Origin: Akkermansia sp. RCC_12PD
GTDB taxonomy: Bacteria > Verrucomicrobiota > Verrucomicrobiia > Verrucomicrobiales > Akkermansiaceae
Direction of reading: 5' to 3'
NCBI RefSeq assembly: GCF_036417355.1
Contig: NZ_CP143889.1
Coordinates: 3,038,001-3,102,000 of the forward strand
Length of the DNA stretch: 64,000 nucleotides
Below are positions 37,524-48,068 of the stretch, piece by piece (positions within the stretch are counted from its first letter, which is position 1; each line of letters opens with the position of its first letter). A model generated the notes under the pieces. That model ran no database searches. It had not been told where the DNA came from and saw only the letters and a program-made list of their open reading frames with translations. A program made the translations under genes and the position numbers.

Positions 37524-38108
37524 ATGCCTTCTTCAGAATCACAGATCAAGACCGCTGCAGACAGCGTCCTGAACCGCTTCGGCAGGGACGTCATCACGGA
37601 CCGTTATGAATTTCGCGGAGACACCACGCTGATCGTGGCCCGCAGTTCCGTGGCGGAAGTCGTCCGCTGGCTGCGGGATTCCGCCGGGTTTGACATGCTG
37701 GTGAACCTCTGCTCCGTGGACAACATGGGCGAGAGCCCCCGCTTTGAAGTCATCTACACGCTGACCCAGGCGGAAACGGGCGTGAACCTGAGCCTCAAGA
37801 CGAAGGTGGACGACGGCGAGGAAGTGCCCAGCGTCTCCGGGATTTTCCAGGGCGCCAACTGGCACGAACGCGAAGTGTGGGACCTGATGGGCATTAAATT
37901 CTCCGGCCATCCGGACATGCGCCGCATCCTGATGTGGGAGGGCTATCCCTATTTCCCGCTCCGGAAGGATTTCCCCGTCCAGGGCCTGCCCACGGAAGTG
38001 CCCGGAGTGGCGTTTACGGAAGCAGCCCCCACCCAGGGAGCGCCGTTCGCCACGGAACAGGGCGCCTGCCCCAGTACATGCCGCGAACCCAGGTCACACA
38101 AGTTTTAG
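37524..38108 (+). CDS. nuoC: NADH-quinone oxidoreductase subunit C
   Basis: 194 residues. WHEREVWDLMGIKFSGHPDMRRILM is the NuoC signature (residues near 115-135 here; quoted as its WHEREVWDLMGI start) and the DFPVQG region follows. NuoC (30-kDa subunit) forms the peripheral arm scaffold. The last 20 residues (ending CREPRSHKF) are unusual. nuoD does not follow, so the operon is split. Confidence 0.93.
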   Translation: MPSSESQIKTAADSVLNRFGRDVITDRYEFRGDTTLIVARSSVAEVVRWLRDSAGFDMLVNLCSVDNMGESPRFEVIYTLTQAETGVNLSLKTKVDDGEEVPSVSGIFQGANWHEREVWDLMGIKFSGHPDMRRILMWEGYPYFPLRKDFPVQGLPTEVPGVAFTEAAPTQGAPFATEQGACPSTCREPRSHKF

Positions 38109-38143
38109 CCCCGTTTTCCGCCCTGCGAGCCAGGGCCCGCCCC

Positions 38144-38974
38144 ATGATCCGTTTCGCCTCCATCCTGTCAGTATGCTTCATCGGCCTGCTCGGCAGCTGC
38201 CAGAACACCAATCCGGCAGAGCAGGAATGGAAAGATCAGTTGTATAAAAATCTGGCCCTTGTCGGAGCCAGGAACTGGATTGTCATTGCGGAAGCCTCCT
38301 TCCCGGCTTACACGGGGCCCGGCATCAGGACCATGGTTTCCGACAAGAAGTCCGACGAAGTTCTTCTTGAGGTCCTGGACATTCTGGAAGAGGAGGCCCA
38401 CGTGCTGCCCCGCATCATGATCAGCTCCGAGCTGCGCAGCGTCACGGAGGACTACGCTCCCGGCATCAAGCGCTACCGCAACAATATCAACAAGATGCTT
38501 CCCGGACGCCAGCATTTTGAACTGATGAGCCGCACGATCAATTCCCTGATCGAAGACGCTTCCAAGCAGTTCAATGTACTGGTCATCAAGACAAAAACGG
38601 CACTTCCCTATTCCAACATTTATATTGAACTGGATTCCGGCTACTGGAATTCGGAGTCGGAAACGGCCCTGCGCAAAAAGCTGGAGGCCAGGGACGCCGC
38701 CAACCGCCGCCAAGCCGCGGACACCGTCCTGGACGTTCCTCTCGCGCCTGTTCCGGCCCCCAATCCAGCCGCTGCCCCGGGGCAGCCCAATTCCGCAACC
38801 CCGCCGCCGGCCGTTCCCGCCGCATCCCCTGCGGACAAGCTTCCCGCGCTTCCCAAGGACAGCGGGCAGCCTGCGCCAACCACGCCGCCGGCCAGAGACA
38901 AAACACCCGGAATCGCCCCGCCGCCCATCAAGGACCCTCTGGGCGGCAAGTCAGCTATCGCCAGATTTTCATGA
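38144..38974 (+). CDS. RbsD/FucU-like lipoprotein
   Basis: 276 residues from the ATG at MIRFASILSVCF. A lipoprotein signal ends in LLGSC. The next 150 residues (VGARNWIVIAEASFPAYTGP, LEVLDILEEEAHVLPRIM) resemble the RbsD/FucU sugar-mutarotase fold, but the protein is secreted, which is unlike that family; the match is suggestive only. The C-terminal 80 residues are low-complexity Pro/Ala (VPAPNPAAAPGQP). The stop overlaps the next ATG by 4 bases. Confidence 0.55.
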   Translation: MIRFASILSVCFIGLLGSCQNTNPAEQEWKDQLYKNLALVGARNWIVIAEASFPAYTGPGIRTMVSDKKSDEVLLEVLDILEEEAHVLPRIMISSELRSVTEDYAPGIKRYRNNINKMLPGRQHFELMSRTINSLIEDASKQFNVLVIKTKTALPYSNIYIELDSGYWNSESETALRKKLEARDAANRRQAADTVLDVPLAPVPAPNPAAAPGQPNSATPPPAVPAASPADKLPALPKDSGQPAPTTPPARDKTPGIAPPPIKDPLGGKSAIARFS

Positions 38975-39282
38975 ACCGACACATCGACAAGGCTACCGAG
39001 GAACGCCTCCGCATTGAGGCATGGGTGGGCGACGCCATTCTGGCGCTCTATGTAAGGGAATGGATTCTGGCGGAAGAAGGAGCCATCAACGGCAGGCTCT
39101 TCGTGGAATTCACCAGCAATGATTTCCTGCGCCGCACCGGCAATGCCACGGGAGTGGAAGCGGAAATAGGACGCATGTTCAAGGCGGAGGGGCTGGAAGC
39201 CGCCTACGCCTGGATTGAACAGAATTTGAGGCCCCGCATGGAGGAGCGCTGGCATACCCTGCGCCGGAAAGCCCTCAAGTAA
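38971..39282 (+). CDS. RNase III-like domain protein (mini-RNase III type)
   Basis: 103 residues. EAWVGDAILALYVREWIL and NGRLFVEFTSNDFLRR match the RNase III catalytic-domain signature (E-x-x-G-D), without a double-stranded RNA-binding domain. MrnC-type mini-RNases III mature 23S rRNA in other bacteria. Starts in the ATGA overlap with the lipoprotein gene. Confidence 0.75.
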   Translation: MNRHIDKATEERLRIEAWVGDAILALYVREWILAEEGAINGRLFVEFTSNDFLRRTGNATGVEAEIGRMFKAEGLEAAYAWIEQNLRPRMEERWHTLRRKALK

Positions 39283-39292
39283 TTCCGCAGCC

Positions 39293-40432
39293 ATGGCCGC
39301 TACTGGAATACCCATGCCCTGGGAAAAAAACGCCGGACCGTGCGTGATGGCACCTCCGCATCTGTCCGAATGGGCGCAGCGAGCTGCCGCCTTCCTGGAA
39401 CGGCAGGGCGTGGAAGACCTCGTCGCATTCGCTACGTCCGGATCTTCCGGCTCCCCGCCCAAGGCCGTTTTGTTTACCCGGCAGGCGTTGAACATCTGCG
39501 CCCGCGGCGCTCTGGAACACCTGCATGCGGAACGCGGAGACTGGTGCTGTCCCCTCCCTGTCTGGCACGTGGGGGGAGCCATGATTTACCTGCGCGCCGG
39601 ACTTGCCGGAACGGCCGTACATACCCTGGAGGGCAAGTGGAATCCCCATGCCTATGCGGACCTGATGAAAACTTCCGGTGCCTGTTGGTCCTCCCTGGTG
39701 CCCACGCAGGTAGTCGACCTGGTGAACGAGGCAATACAGGCTCCTCCCGCCGTCCGGTGCATCATCGTAGGCGGCGGCACTCTGGATATGGAGACAGGCA
39801 GGCGCGCCCGCTCGCTCGGCTGGCCCGTGGTCCAGAGCTACGGCATGACGGAGTCCGGCTCCCAGCTGGCTACCGCCTTTCCGAATGAACCCTACCACAC
39901 GGACCGGCTTTCCATCCTCTCGCACTGGGAGGTGGCGGCGGATTCCCTGGGCCGTGCACGCTTCCAGGGTGAAGGGAAGCTGTGCGGCCGCCTGCTGACG
40001 CAGGACAACGGCGAATTCCTGCTGGAACACGTGCCGTCCCGCGACTGGTGGACCACCTGCGACCTGGTTCGCCTGGAAGGGCGCTTCCTGACGTTCCTGC
40101 GCCGGGCAGACAGGCTCGTCAAAATCCTGGGGGAGCTGGTTGATCCGGATGCGGTCCAGGAGGCCCTGCGGCACCGCGCACCCGGCGCCGTGGTGGAAGC
40201 CGTGCCCCACCCGCGCGCAGGAGCGGAACTGGTGGCCTGCGGTCCTTCCGCGGCACGTCTGAAAGAAGCTTCCCGCAAATGGAATGAAACGGCGCCCGGC
40301 CCGCAGCGCATAGGCTCCATCATGGAAACGCCCATACCCCTGACAATCATGGGAAAACTGGACCGCATCGCCCTGCGCGCCATGCTGCGTCAACATCCGG
40401 AGAAACGGGAGCGGATGGATTTTCCCTGCTAG
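39293..40432 (+). CDS. menE: AMP-forming acyl-CoA ligase, MenE-like
   Basis: 379 residues. ATSGSSGSPPKAVLFT is the P-loop of the ANL family, followed by VQSYGMTESGSQ and the C-terminal DLVRLEGRFLTFLRRADRLV. The C-terminal IMGKLDRIAL holds the family's catalytic Lys. The short length fits o-succinylbenzoate-CoA ligase of menaquinone synthesis; other men genes are not in view, so symbol is provisional. It starts 10 bases after the mini-RNase gene. Confidence 0.75.
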   Translation: MAATGIPMPWEKNAGPCVMAPPHLSEWAQRAAAFLERQGVEDLVAFATSGSSGSPPKAVLFTRQALNICARGALEHLHAERGDWCCPLPVWHVGGAMIYLRAGLAGTAVHTLEGKWNPHAYADLMKTSGACWSSLVPTQVVDLVNEAIQAPPAVRCIIVGGGTLDMETGRRARSLGWPVVQSYGMTESGSQLATAFPNEPYHTDRLSILSHWEVAADSLGRARFQGEGKLCGRLLTQDNGEFLLEHVPSRDWWTTCDLVRLEGRFLTFLRRADRLVKILGELVDPDAVQEALRHRAPGAVVEAVPHPRAGAELVACGPSAARLKEASRKWNETAPGPQRIGSIMETPIPLTIMGKLDRIALRAMLRQHPEKRERMDFPC

Positions 40433-40596
40433 GAATGCATCCGTTCCGCGGCTTTTCATTTCCCCCTCCGGAGTGCGGGCAGAGGCATATCCGCCACTCC
40501 CGGAAAAAGAACGTGACATAATAAATATTTAAACATCAGGGCACGTGAAAAACGCTTGTAGGGCATAGGTTTTTCCTGTTAGAAAAGAACTAATCC

Positions 40597-43315
40597 ATGC
40601 GTGCCTGTCTTTTGCTTATTCCTTTTATTTTTTCCGCCCTGGCCCACGCCCAGGACATTCCTGCGGCATTAACGGAGACGGCGTCCGGAAAACCCGGACA
40701 GGTTCAGCCACCGCATCTGGACCGACTGCCCATGGACGGAGGGTGGACTTACGGAGAACTTCTCGACAAGGCCCTGACGGGCGATTTCCGCGCCAATATG
40801 CTGGCAGGGGAGTACTGGATGGGGTTTTATTACCTGAACCGGGGCGACCTGCCTCTGGCCTGCCTGGAGCATATGCAGAGCTTTTTCCAGAAAGCGGCGG
40901 AGAAGTCCGGGCATCCGGCACCGCGGCTGATGATGACGGACCCCTACGGGATTTTCGGAATTTTCAAAACCGCCCCCATGCGGCCGGAGCACGCGGGATG
41001 GCTTGCCGACTGCCGCAAGCTGGCGGAACAGGGAGATATGGATGCCGTGACGGCCCTGTACACGGTTACGGATCTTCCCGCGGAAGATTTGAAGCGTTAT
41101 CTGGCGCCGCTGGAAAAGAAGGCAGCCAAGGGGGACCAGGACGCCCTGGCCCAGCTTGCCTTCATCAAAACGGACTGGCTGAAGGAAGACCCGGCCGCCA
41201 CTCTTGCTACCCTGCAGAAGCACGGCAGGAATGCCAAACCGGTCCTGCTGGCGCGCATGGGTCAGCTGGCCCTTTCCCTGAGCAATTCCGTTCCTCAAAA
41301 CGATCCGCGCCGGAAGGAATGGCGGGATTTGGCTGTTCAAACACTTTCCCGGGCTGCGGAACAGGGCCATGCCACGGCCATGCGGACCCTCGCGGCCATG
41401 CCGGAAGGAACCGATGCGGAAAAAAACAGGGGATTTCTGAAAAGCCTGTGCGCCCGGGGAGACTTGGAATGCCTGCTGGCCGGACTTTCCGGCTACATGA
41501 AGGAAAAAACTGGTTCCGTGGACGGAAAGATGCTGCAGGACATGTTCGACAAAGCCCGGAAACTGGGCAGTAACAATGCCTGCGCGTGGTATTCCCAGCT
41601 TCTGTCCGAGGCCAAGCCTCCGCAGGAACAGGAAGTGCAGGAAGCGGCCCGGGCCCTGCTGGCGCTTCATGACGAACGGGCCATGCCCTTCCTGAAAGAA
41701 CCGCTCGCGCTTCCGCAGAAAAAGCTCAACCATCTTCCCCCCTACGCCAAAACGCACAAGGAATTGGAACTGGCCTCCCAGATGGGGGACGTGGATTCCT
41801 GCGTCCAGCTCGGCGAGCTGTGGAAGGAGGAATTGGCCAATACGATGGATTCCGTGGGAAAAGCCCATGAAGCGCAGGAGAACATGCGCACATGGTACAA
41901 GATGGCGGCGGAGGAAGGCCACCCCCCTTGCCAAATTGCGCCTGGCCCAGATGGAAGACCCCGACCTGCTGGAAAAACCGGCTTCGGAGCCGGGGGCAAC
42001 TCTGCTGAACGACTGCCTGGCCAAAGCCGCCACCGGAGATTTCATCACGCTGAAAGGCATTGCGGAGTACGTCACACCGGAACAGTGGGAAACACTGATA
42101 GAACCCCTCCGCAACAAGGCACGGGAAGGAGATTCCCTCAGCCAGGCCAATCTGGCCTACCTGATGCTGTTCAGCTACAGGAGCGAGGAGTCCGGCTATC
42201 CGGAAGCCCTTGCCTGGGCCCGTCTTTCCGCCGGACAGGGCGATCCCTGCGGCATGTACGTTCTGGGCCGCGCCCTGATTTATGAGTTCGGACTGGAAAA
42301 ACGCATGGCAGAAGGAGATTCCTGGATGTTCCGAGCGGCCCTGAAAGGCCATGTGGACGCGGCGGACATATGGAGCTCCAACAACGAGAACCTTCAGCCC
42401 TACAGTGCCATGATGCATGGCCTTGCTTCCCGCGGGCACATCCCTTCCCTGCTTTTCCTGGCGAACCAGGCGGCCTATCCCCAGAATGCGACGGAACAGG
42501 CAGCCGGAGAGGAAAGGAAGGATGCCTCCCGCACGGACAAGACGGCCACGGGAGGGGATGAAACCGATCCCGGCGCCGTTCCCCCGTGGATGACCGAAAG
42601 CGGCAGGGAGCGCAGCGTTCCGGAACCCGCATCCGTCAATCCGGAAGCCGTGAAGTTCTGGGAACAGGCGGCGGAACTGGGAAGCCTGACCGCCCTGGAC
42701 GAATTGGCCGCCTATTACGAAACCGTGGCCCGCAACGTGCAGGACCCGGCCGAACGCCAGCAGCTTCAGGCCTCCGCCATGACCGCTTCCACCGCACTGG
42801 TGAGGAAGAACGACGTGCGCGGATTCAAGCGCATGGCCCGTTATTACGAGCAAGGAATCGGCGTGCAGCCGAACAAGGAACTGCACAGGGATTATGTGCT
42901 GAAAGCCGCGGAAACGAACGACCCGGAAGCCCTGGTGGAAAAGGCCAGGCTGCTGATCAAGGGAGAAGGAATGGAACCGGACCCGAAAGCCGCCCTGGAG
43001 ATTCTGACCAGGCTGGAGCCGAACCAGGTCCGTCCCGTTCCCGGGCTGTACTTCCTGCTGGGCTACCTGCATGAAGAAGGACTGGGCACGCAGCGGGACA
43101 CCGCCCTGGCGTACCAGTTTTACATGAAGGGTGCGGAACAGGAAGACGACAAGGCCATGAACAATCTCGGATCCATGTATGAAGGAGGAAACGGAGTGGC
43201 TAAAAACCTGGACGAAGCCAAAAAATGGTACGAACAGGCGGCCGCCCTGGGCAATGAAGACGCCCGGGCCAATGTGGAACGGGTCAAGGAGAAGATGAAA
43301 AAGGCGGTTAAATAA
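40597..43315 (+). pseudogene. Sel1-repeat (TPR-like) secreted protein, frameshifted in a C-run
   Basis: The first frame runs from a signal peptide (MRACLLLIPFIFSALAHAQD) through Sel1-like repeats to WYKMAAEEGHPP at 41930. The sense then continues in another frame (AKLRLAQMEDPDLLEKP) up to 43315, with classic Sel1 repeats at the end (AMNNLGSMYEGGNGVAKNLD, EAKKWYEQAAALGNEDA). The break coincides with six C at 41922-41927; five C would join the halves exactly (GHPLAKLRL). Joined length is about 905 residues. Sel1 proteins mediate protein-protein contacts in the envelope. Error, phase variation or decay cannot be told apart here. Confidence 0.8.
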
Positions 43316-43322
43316 TCCCTGC

Positions 43323-43340
43323 CTGCGGGAATGCCCGCAG
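43323..43340 (+). terminator. hairpin after the Sel1 gene
   Basis: CTGCGGG-AATG-CCCGCAG, 7-bp stem; the T-tract is absent, so strength is uncertain. It lies between two convergent genes. Confidence 0.35.
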
Positions 43341-43556
43341 AGTGAAAAACGGGGTCTTTTCCATCCCCGTCCGTGGCCGGAAACGGAGAACTCCGCCTTT
43401 TATGCTGAAAGCCTGCTGGCGGCTCCTGTCCGGCAGTGCATGGCGCCGTCCCATTTTCCTTTCCGCGCAGGGTCCGCATCCCCTTGACGACAAAGACCAG
43501 GGACCTCCATTCCCCGGAAGGAGTTTGAAGGAATTTTGGTGAAACCCGGCAAGGGA

Positions 43557-46500
43557 TCATTCCCTGGTCACTTTCAGGCGCAGAAAGCGGCGTTCCCTCC
43601 CTGTGCCGACCGCTTCCGGGTCCATAAACTCCGCCGAGGTCTTTCCCGCCGTCTCCGCTTCACCCAGCAGGGTCCAGGTTTCCAGATCCGTGGACGCCTC
43701 CACCTCATGCTTCACGTCCATTGCATCCGGATTGACGGGCCACGATAGGACCAGGTGCATTTTCCCATCCTCCCCTTCCTTTGCCGTCACGCTGGTGACG
43801 CTTCCGCAGGGCCGGAGAGGATCAAGCCCCGTAGCGTATTTCATCAGGTTGACGATGCCGTCGCCGGAGGGTGCGGCCTCCGGGGCCGTCTGGTCCCCCG
43901 CCGTTCCGGAGGGGAATTTGTCCTGTACCCATTTGTCATATCCTGCCGTTTCAGGTGCTTCCTGCGTGACGCTGACGGAGCATTCCTGCCCCTCGGACGC
44001 CCGGAACACAACCGTTCCGGAACGCGGCCTTCCGGATTTGTTTTCTCCGGCCGTCAGAACCACCGTCGTTCGGCCGATGCCGGAATCCGCGGAAACGGAT
44101 AACCATTCCGGACGGACGGTCACCATCCATCCCAGATTTTCCTCTTCCATCTGCACTTCCACGTCCGCCGTGCCGCCTTCCGCCGGCAGGACGGCCCCCA
44201 CGCGGGAGAGGGAGAAAGGAGAGGGCGTGTCGGGGAACGATGTGGAAGAGACATATCGATTGGCGGCGCGCAACAGGGAACGGCGGTCAAAATAGTTGTT
44301 CCGACCAGCGGAGTCCGCCAAGTCCAGACCCAGGTCCCAGTACATGAATCCGGCCAGTTTCTGGTCGCTGATGTATTTGGCCTTTTTCTTAATGGTCGTT
44401 ACACCGTTGTAATGGAGTGTTCTGGTTCCGTCGGAGTAGGTATAAACCGCCGTGTCGTTGTCCGGATTGTCCGCTTCCGGGCAATTGGCGGCTATGTCCC
44501 TGTATCCCTTGATATAGGCGCCGGGACTGGAGCCTCCGGGCGTTCCCTGGAAGGGCGCGCTCAGAATGATCTTGTTGTCCGGGAAGCCCTGCTTCCGGAA
44601 ATTGCCGCATGCCGTGACCATGCTGTTGTACGTGTTCACGTCAATGGACGGCCCGTAGTTCTGGAAAGTGAAATAGTCCACATACTGCATGTAGGCCGCC
44701 GGAAATTTGTAGGAAACCGTATGGAGGGAGATGGAGAAGAACATGTCCGGGCAGGCGGTGCGGATAGCCTGGGCCAGCATGCCGTACTGGTTCCACTGGG
44801 CAGTGTTCTCATACATCCATTCAAAGTCCAGGTCCACACCGTCCAGCGGGTATGTTTTGATCAATTCCGCTATGTTGTCCGCAAATCTTTGACGCGCGGC
44901 GGCATTGGAAATCATGGAAGACCACGCTCCACCGGCAATGCCGAGCCGGATGCGCATGCCGGAAACGCCCGCCGTCCATTTGCGCAGGCAGCGCAGGTGT
45001 TCCGCCCAGGAAGCGGTATCGCGCCCGAAGATATCGCTATTGCCCCAGCGGGCGACAATGAGGCGGTCATTCCAATTGGGCTGCACTTCCGTACCCAGAC
45101 GATTCACCGGCCGGGCCAGATGCCACACGCGCATTTCATCAATCCTGCCTTGCAGATCCCGCCCCACTACGGCATTCGCCGTGCCGTTCATATTCCCCGG
45201 GGAAGCTTTTGCCGTAGCCACAGCGGAACCGTTCACGTAAAAAACGCCCGTTCCCTCCGCGGAATTCCGGATGAAGGACAGCCAGAAGTATTCATGGAGG
45301 GCGATGGCAGGCAAATCCGCCTCCCAGGCGGCGGAGGAGCCCACCTGCAAACGGGCCTTGTAATGGCCGTCCGCCCATGACAGCGTCATGGACACGCTGT
45401 CATTCTCAAACAGGGTGACGTTCTGTTCCCCCGCGGAAAGGGCCATGTTGATTTCAATGGTGAACGCATTGGCATTGTTTCCCGTTACCAGGCCGTTGCC
45501 TACGTACATGCAGGCCCCGTCCCCGGAGAATTCCAGAACGTTCGTCCGCGTGCCGTCGGAAGGAAGCAGCCGCACGCCCCTGCTTTCCGTCACATCATTG
45601 TCCGGGTAGGAGAAATTGATTTCTCCATTGGCGGCAGGAGAAGCGGAACCGATGTAAATCAGGTCCGAATTATTGATCATGTGGGACCTGTTCGGCCAGT
45701 TCCACATGATATGGCTTTCACGCACATACCCGGTTACCAGCATGTAGCGGAACACGGAATTGTCCGCCACGATGGAGAATTCCGCTCCGGCAGGCGCAAC
45801 CGCCTGGTAGGAACGGGTCAGGGCACTCCCTGTTTTTTCCGCAAATTCCGTCCATTTGGCATCCCGGAAATCACCGTCCAGCCTCCAGAGTCCGACCAGC
45901 CGGTCATACCTGGGATGCGCCATGGGCAGAGGCCCCGTCAGAAAGAAATCGTCAATGTCATCCCCCAGTGAGGCATTCCAGAACCTCACTTCATCCCTGG
46001 CACCCCTGAATTCCGCATCCAGCACCACGCCGTTCCAGGCTTTTTCCGCGGCGGCGAGGAAAGGAGCGCCGGGAAGAGAACCTGCCGCAGCGCCGTCCAC
46101 ATACAGGCGGGCGTTTTCAGCATCCAGGGAAACGGCCACATGATGCCAAGACCCGGCGGCAAACACATCTCCGGAAGCTTCCAGAACCGTTTCCCCTTCC
46201 TGCCCCGGGAAGGATAATTGAAGTTTTCCGCGGTTCAGGGAAAGGGAAATGTTTCCCAGAGACAGAATCCTGCCGGAAGAAGAGTCTCCTTCCGGCTTGA
46301 TCCAGAGTTCGCACGTCATTTCACGGGAAGAGGACCATGTGTCCGCCGGCACAGGCAGCGCGACCGCGGCAGGAAGGGAAGTCAGGGCCCTGTTATTCAG
46401 CACGCTGACGGGCCTCGGCTCCGGTGCGGGAGGAGCCGGAGAGCCATCCGTCATGACGGTAAGGGCATTCAGTTCCATCCTTCCAGAAGCGGAAGCATTC

Positions 46501-47255
46501 GCCTTCTTGGTTACGTCAAATTCCAGAACGCCGGAAGTGTCCGCACAGGCCTTCCACTCCACCGCCATGTAAATGTCTCCTTCCGCCGTGTTCACCGCTC
46601 CCGTCCAGGTTGCGCCATTCAAGGTTCCCGAAGAAGTCTGGAGGGCATTCACCTCCTTCAATTCCCCGGAAACCAGGGAAACGGACTGGTACTGGGGTTT
46701 ATTGGACCCCATGAAGAAGGAAACCGTATATTCCTTCCCCGGAAGCAGTCCGGACAGAGATACGCGCGCCGTGGCCGTGGCTCCGGGCGTACCGTTGGCA
46801 CTCAGTCGTCCGCTGGTGTTGAATGCCTCGCAATGATTGGGAAAATCAAATGCCGAAGGGGAATCCGGCGTGGCCGCTGCGTGAGTTCCACGGCTGGCCG
46901 AGTTTTCCTGCCATGTCCACAGTGTGTTGGAAGAAAGAAGATTATTAAAATTTCCAACACTGGCCTTGGCGGAAACGGACAGATATACGGCATTGCCGAA
47001 CAAGCTACCCGCCATGATGGATGAGGAGGAAGCCGCTCCGTTCCTGCTCAGCGGGACATTCACGAAAGTATTGGCCGCTCCGGCCCTGGTTGCCGTAAAG
47101 GACGCATTGGTCCATCCCTCCTGAGTGGTGGAAGAGGCATTTCCGAAATCAACACCAAAGGATTCCCTGGCGGATTCCCCATGCACCAGAGCACCCAGCC
47201 CGCATGCAAACGCCGCAATCAGGCTAAGCAAGATGTTGTTCCTCAACATGATCAT
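43557..47255 (-). CDS. secreted GH18-family glycosidase with LamG and BACON-like domains
   Basis: 1232 residues with a signal peptide (MIMLRNNILLSLIAAFACGL); MLRNN two codons on is an alternative start. Order: beta-rich N-terminal domain; LamG-like domain around residues 300-440 (WHHVAVSLDAENARLYVDG); second LamG-like domain around 590-720 (FYVNGSAVATAKASPGN); GH18 barrel with the DxxDxDxE motif at 805-812 (DGVDLDFE); BACON-like domain; and a C-terminal verrucomicrobial module (APSGDGIVNLMKYATGLDPL). GH18 enzymes cleave beta-1,4-GlcNAc linkages (chitinases or endo-GlcNAcases); the latter would fit host N-glycans or mucin. Confidence 0.88.
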   Translation of the reverse strand: MIMLRNNILLSLIAAFACGLGALVHGESARESFGVDFGNASSTTQEGWTNASFTATRAGAANTFVNVPLSRNGAASSSSIMAGSLFGNAVYLSVSAKASVGNFNNLLSSNTLWTWQENSASRGTHAAATPDSPSAFDFPNHCEAFNTSGRLSANGTPGATATARVSLSGLLPGKEYTVSFFMGSNKPQYQSVSLVSGELKEVNALQTSSGTLNGATWTGAVNTAEGDIYMAVEWKACADTSGVLEFDVTKKANASASGRMELNALTVMTDGSPAPPAPEPRPVSVLNNRALTSLPAAVALPVPADTWSSSREMTCELWIKPEGDSSSGRILSLGNISLSLNRGKLQLSFPGQEGETVLEASGDVFAAGSWHHVAVSLDAENARLYVDGAAAGSLPGAPFLAAAEKAWNGVVLDAEFRGARDEVRFWNASLGDDIDDFFLTGPLPMAHPRYDRLVGLWRLDGDFRDAKWTEFAEKTGSALTRSYQAVAPAGAEFSIVADNSVFRYMLVTGYVRESHIMWNWPNRSHMINNSDLIYIGSASPAANGEINFSYPDNDVTESRGVRLLPSDGTRTNVLEFSGDGACMYVGNGLVTGNNANAFTIEINMALSAGEQNVTLFENDSVSMTLSWADGHYKARLQVGSSAAWEADLPAIALHEYFWLSFIRNSAEGTGVFYVNGSAVATAKASPGNMNGTANAVVGRDLQGRIDEMRVWHLARPVNRLGTEVQPNWNDRLIVARWGNSDIFGRDTASWAEHLRCLRKWTAGVSGMRIRLGIAGGAWSSMISNAAARQRFADNIAELIKTYPLDGVDLDFEWMYENTAQWNQYGMLAQAIRTACPDMFFSISLHTVSYKFPAAYMQYVDYFTFQNYGPSIDVNTYNSMVTACGNFRKQGFPDNKIILSAPFQGTPGGSSPGAYIKGYRDIAANCPEADNPDNDTAVYTYSDGTRTLHYNGVTTIKKKAKYISDQKLAGFMYWDLGLDLADSAGRNNYFDRRSLLRAANRYVSSTSFPDTPSPFSLSRVGAVLPAEGGTADVEVQMEEENLGWMVTVRPEWLSVSADSGIGRTTVVLTAGENKSGRPRSGTVVFRASEGQECSVSVTQEAPETAGYDKWVQDKFPSGTAGDQTAPEAAPSGDGIVNLMKYATGLDPLRPCGSVTSVTAKEGEDGKMHLVLSWPVNPDAMDVKHEVEASTDLETWTLLGEAETAGKTSAEFMDPEAVGTGRERRFLRLKVTRE

Positions 47256-47384
47256 TGAGCATCCAACATGGGAATCACTTTACAAGCAAAAAGCTGCCGG
47301 AACACCGGACAGGAAAGATTCACTTCTCTCCCCTTGTTCCGGCATTCCATACAGCCCAGAAAACAGAAGCCATTCAAGCTCTAC

Positions 47385-48068
47385 TCAACCTCTGCGGCGA
47401 CGCATCAGCATGGCGGCCAAGCCTATCAATCCCAGAGACGCCGTAGCCGGTTCAGGAACCATTTCTCCGGAAATCTGAAGATTGGTGATCGACGCGGCCA
47501 TACCCCCTGACTGGCTCCCCGATTTATAGGCGTTAAAAATAAGCCCGTAGGAATCATAGGAGGCATCACCCATATTCAGGTCGATGGAAACGTGGATGCC
47601 ATCGGAAGACAGATTGTCAACCGCATCCGCCAGGGACCAGGTGCCGATAACCGTGGAAGAGCCGTCGGCTGCAAACCCGTAAATGTCGCACGTGTAGGTG
47701 CATTCAAACTGAGCGGAACCCCACGTACTGCTTTTGGCAATGTCAAAGGACAAGGCAGAAGGAGCAGCGGCAGGGGCCAGAGAAAATTTGAGCCCGGCAA
47801 AGTTGCCGCCAGTGTTCTGGGAAGCCGCGCCCCCAACCTGCAAACTGACAGCCCCGGCGCTGAATGCAACCTGGTTCGCCAAAGCCGACTTCTCCCAAAC
47901 GCCATGCCAGGACATGAGATCATACCCCCATACATCCGCGGGAGTGATCCCGTTCGCGTTCAAACCTGTAGTTCCGGAATCCACCGGGGACAGGTCCATC
48001 AGCACGGTGGAAGCCTCCGCTGCGGGAAGCAATGCGAGGCAACCTATGAGATATAGAGTTTTCTTCAT
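47385..48068 (-). CDS. PEP-CTERM protein
   Basis: 227 residues: signal peptide (MKKTLYLIGCLALLPAAEA), a beta-rich middle, and the sorting end VPEPATASLGLIGLAAML followed by basic RRRRG. This tripartite end (PEP motif, membrane helix, Arg cluster) is processed by an exosortase and places the protein on the cell surface. No exosortase gene is in the window. It follows the GH18 gene in the minus direction but is separated from it by 130 bases. Confidence 0.88.
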   Translation of the reverse strand: MKKTLYLIGCLALLPAAEASTVLMDLSPVDSGTTGLNANGITPADVWGYDLMSWHGVWEKSALANQVAFSAGAVSLQVGGAASQNTGGNFAGLKFSLAPAAAPSALSFDIAKSSTWGSAQFECTYTCDIYGFAADGSSTVIGTWSLADAVDNLSSDGIHVSIDLNMGDASYDSYGLIFNAYKSGSQSGGMAASITNLQISGEMVPEPATASLGLIGLAAMLMRRRRG

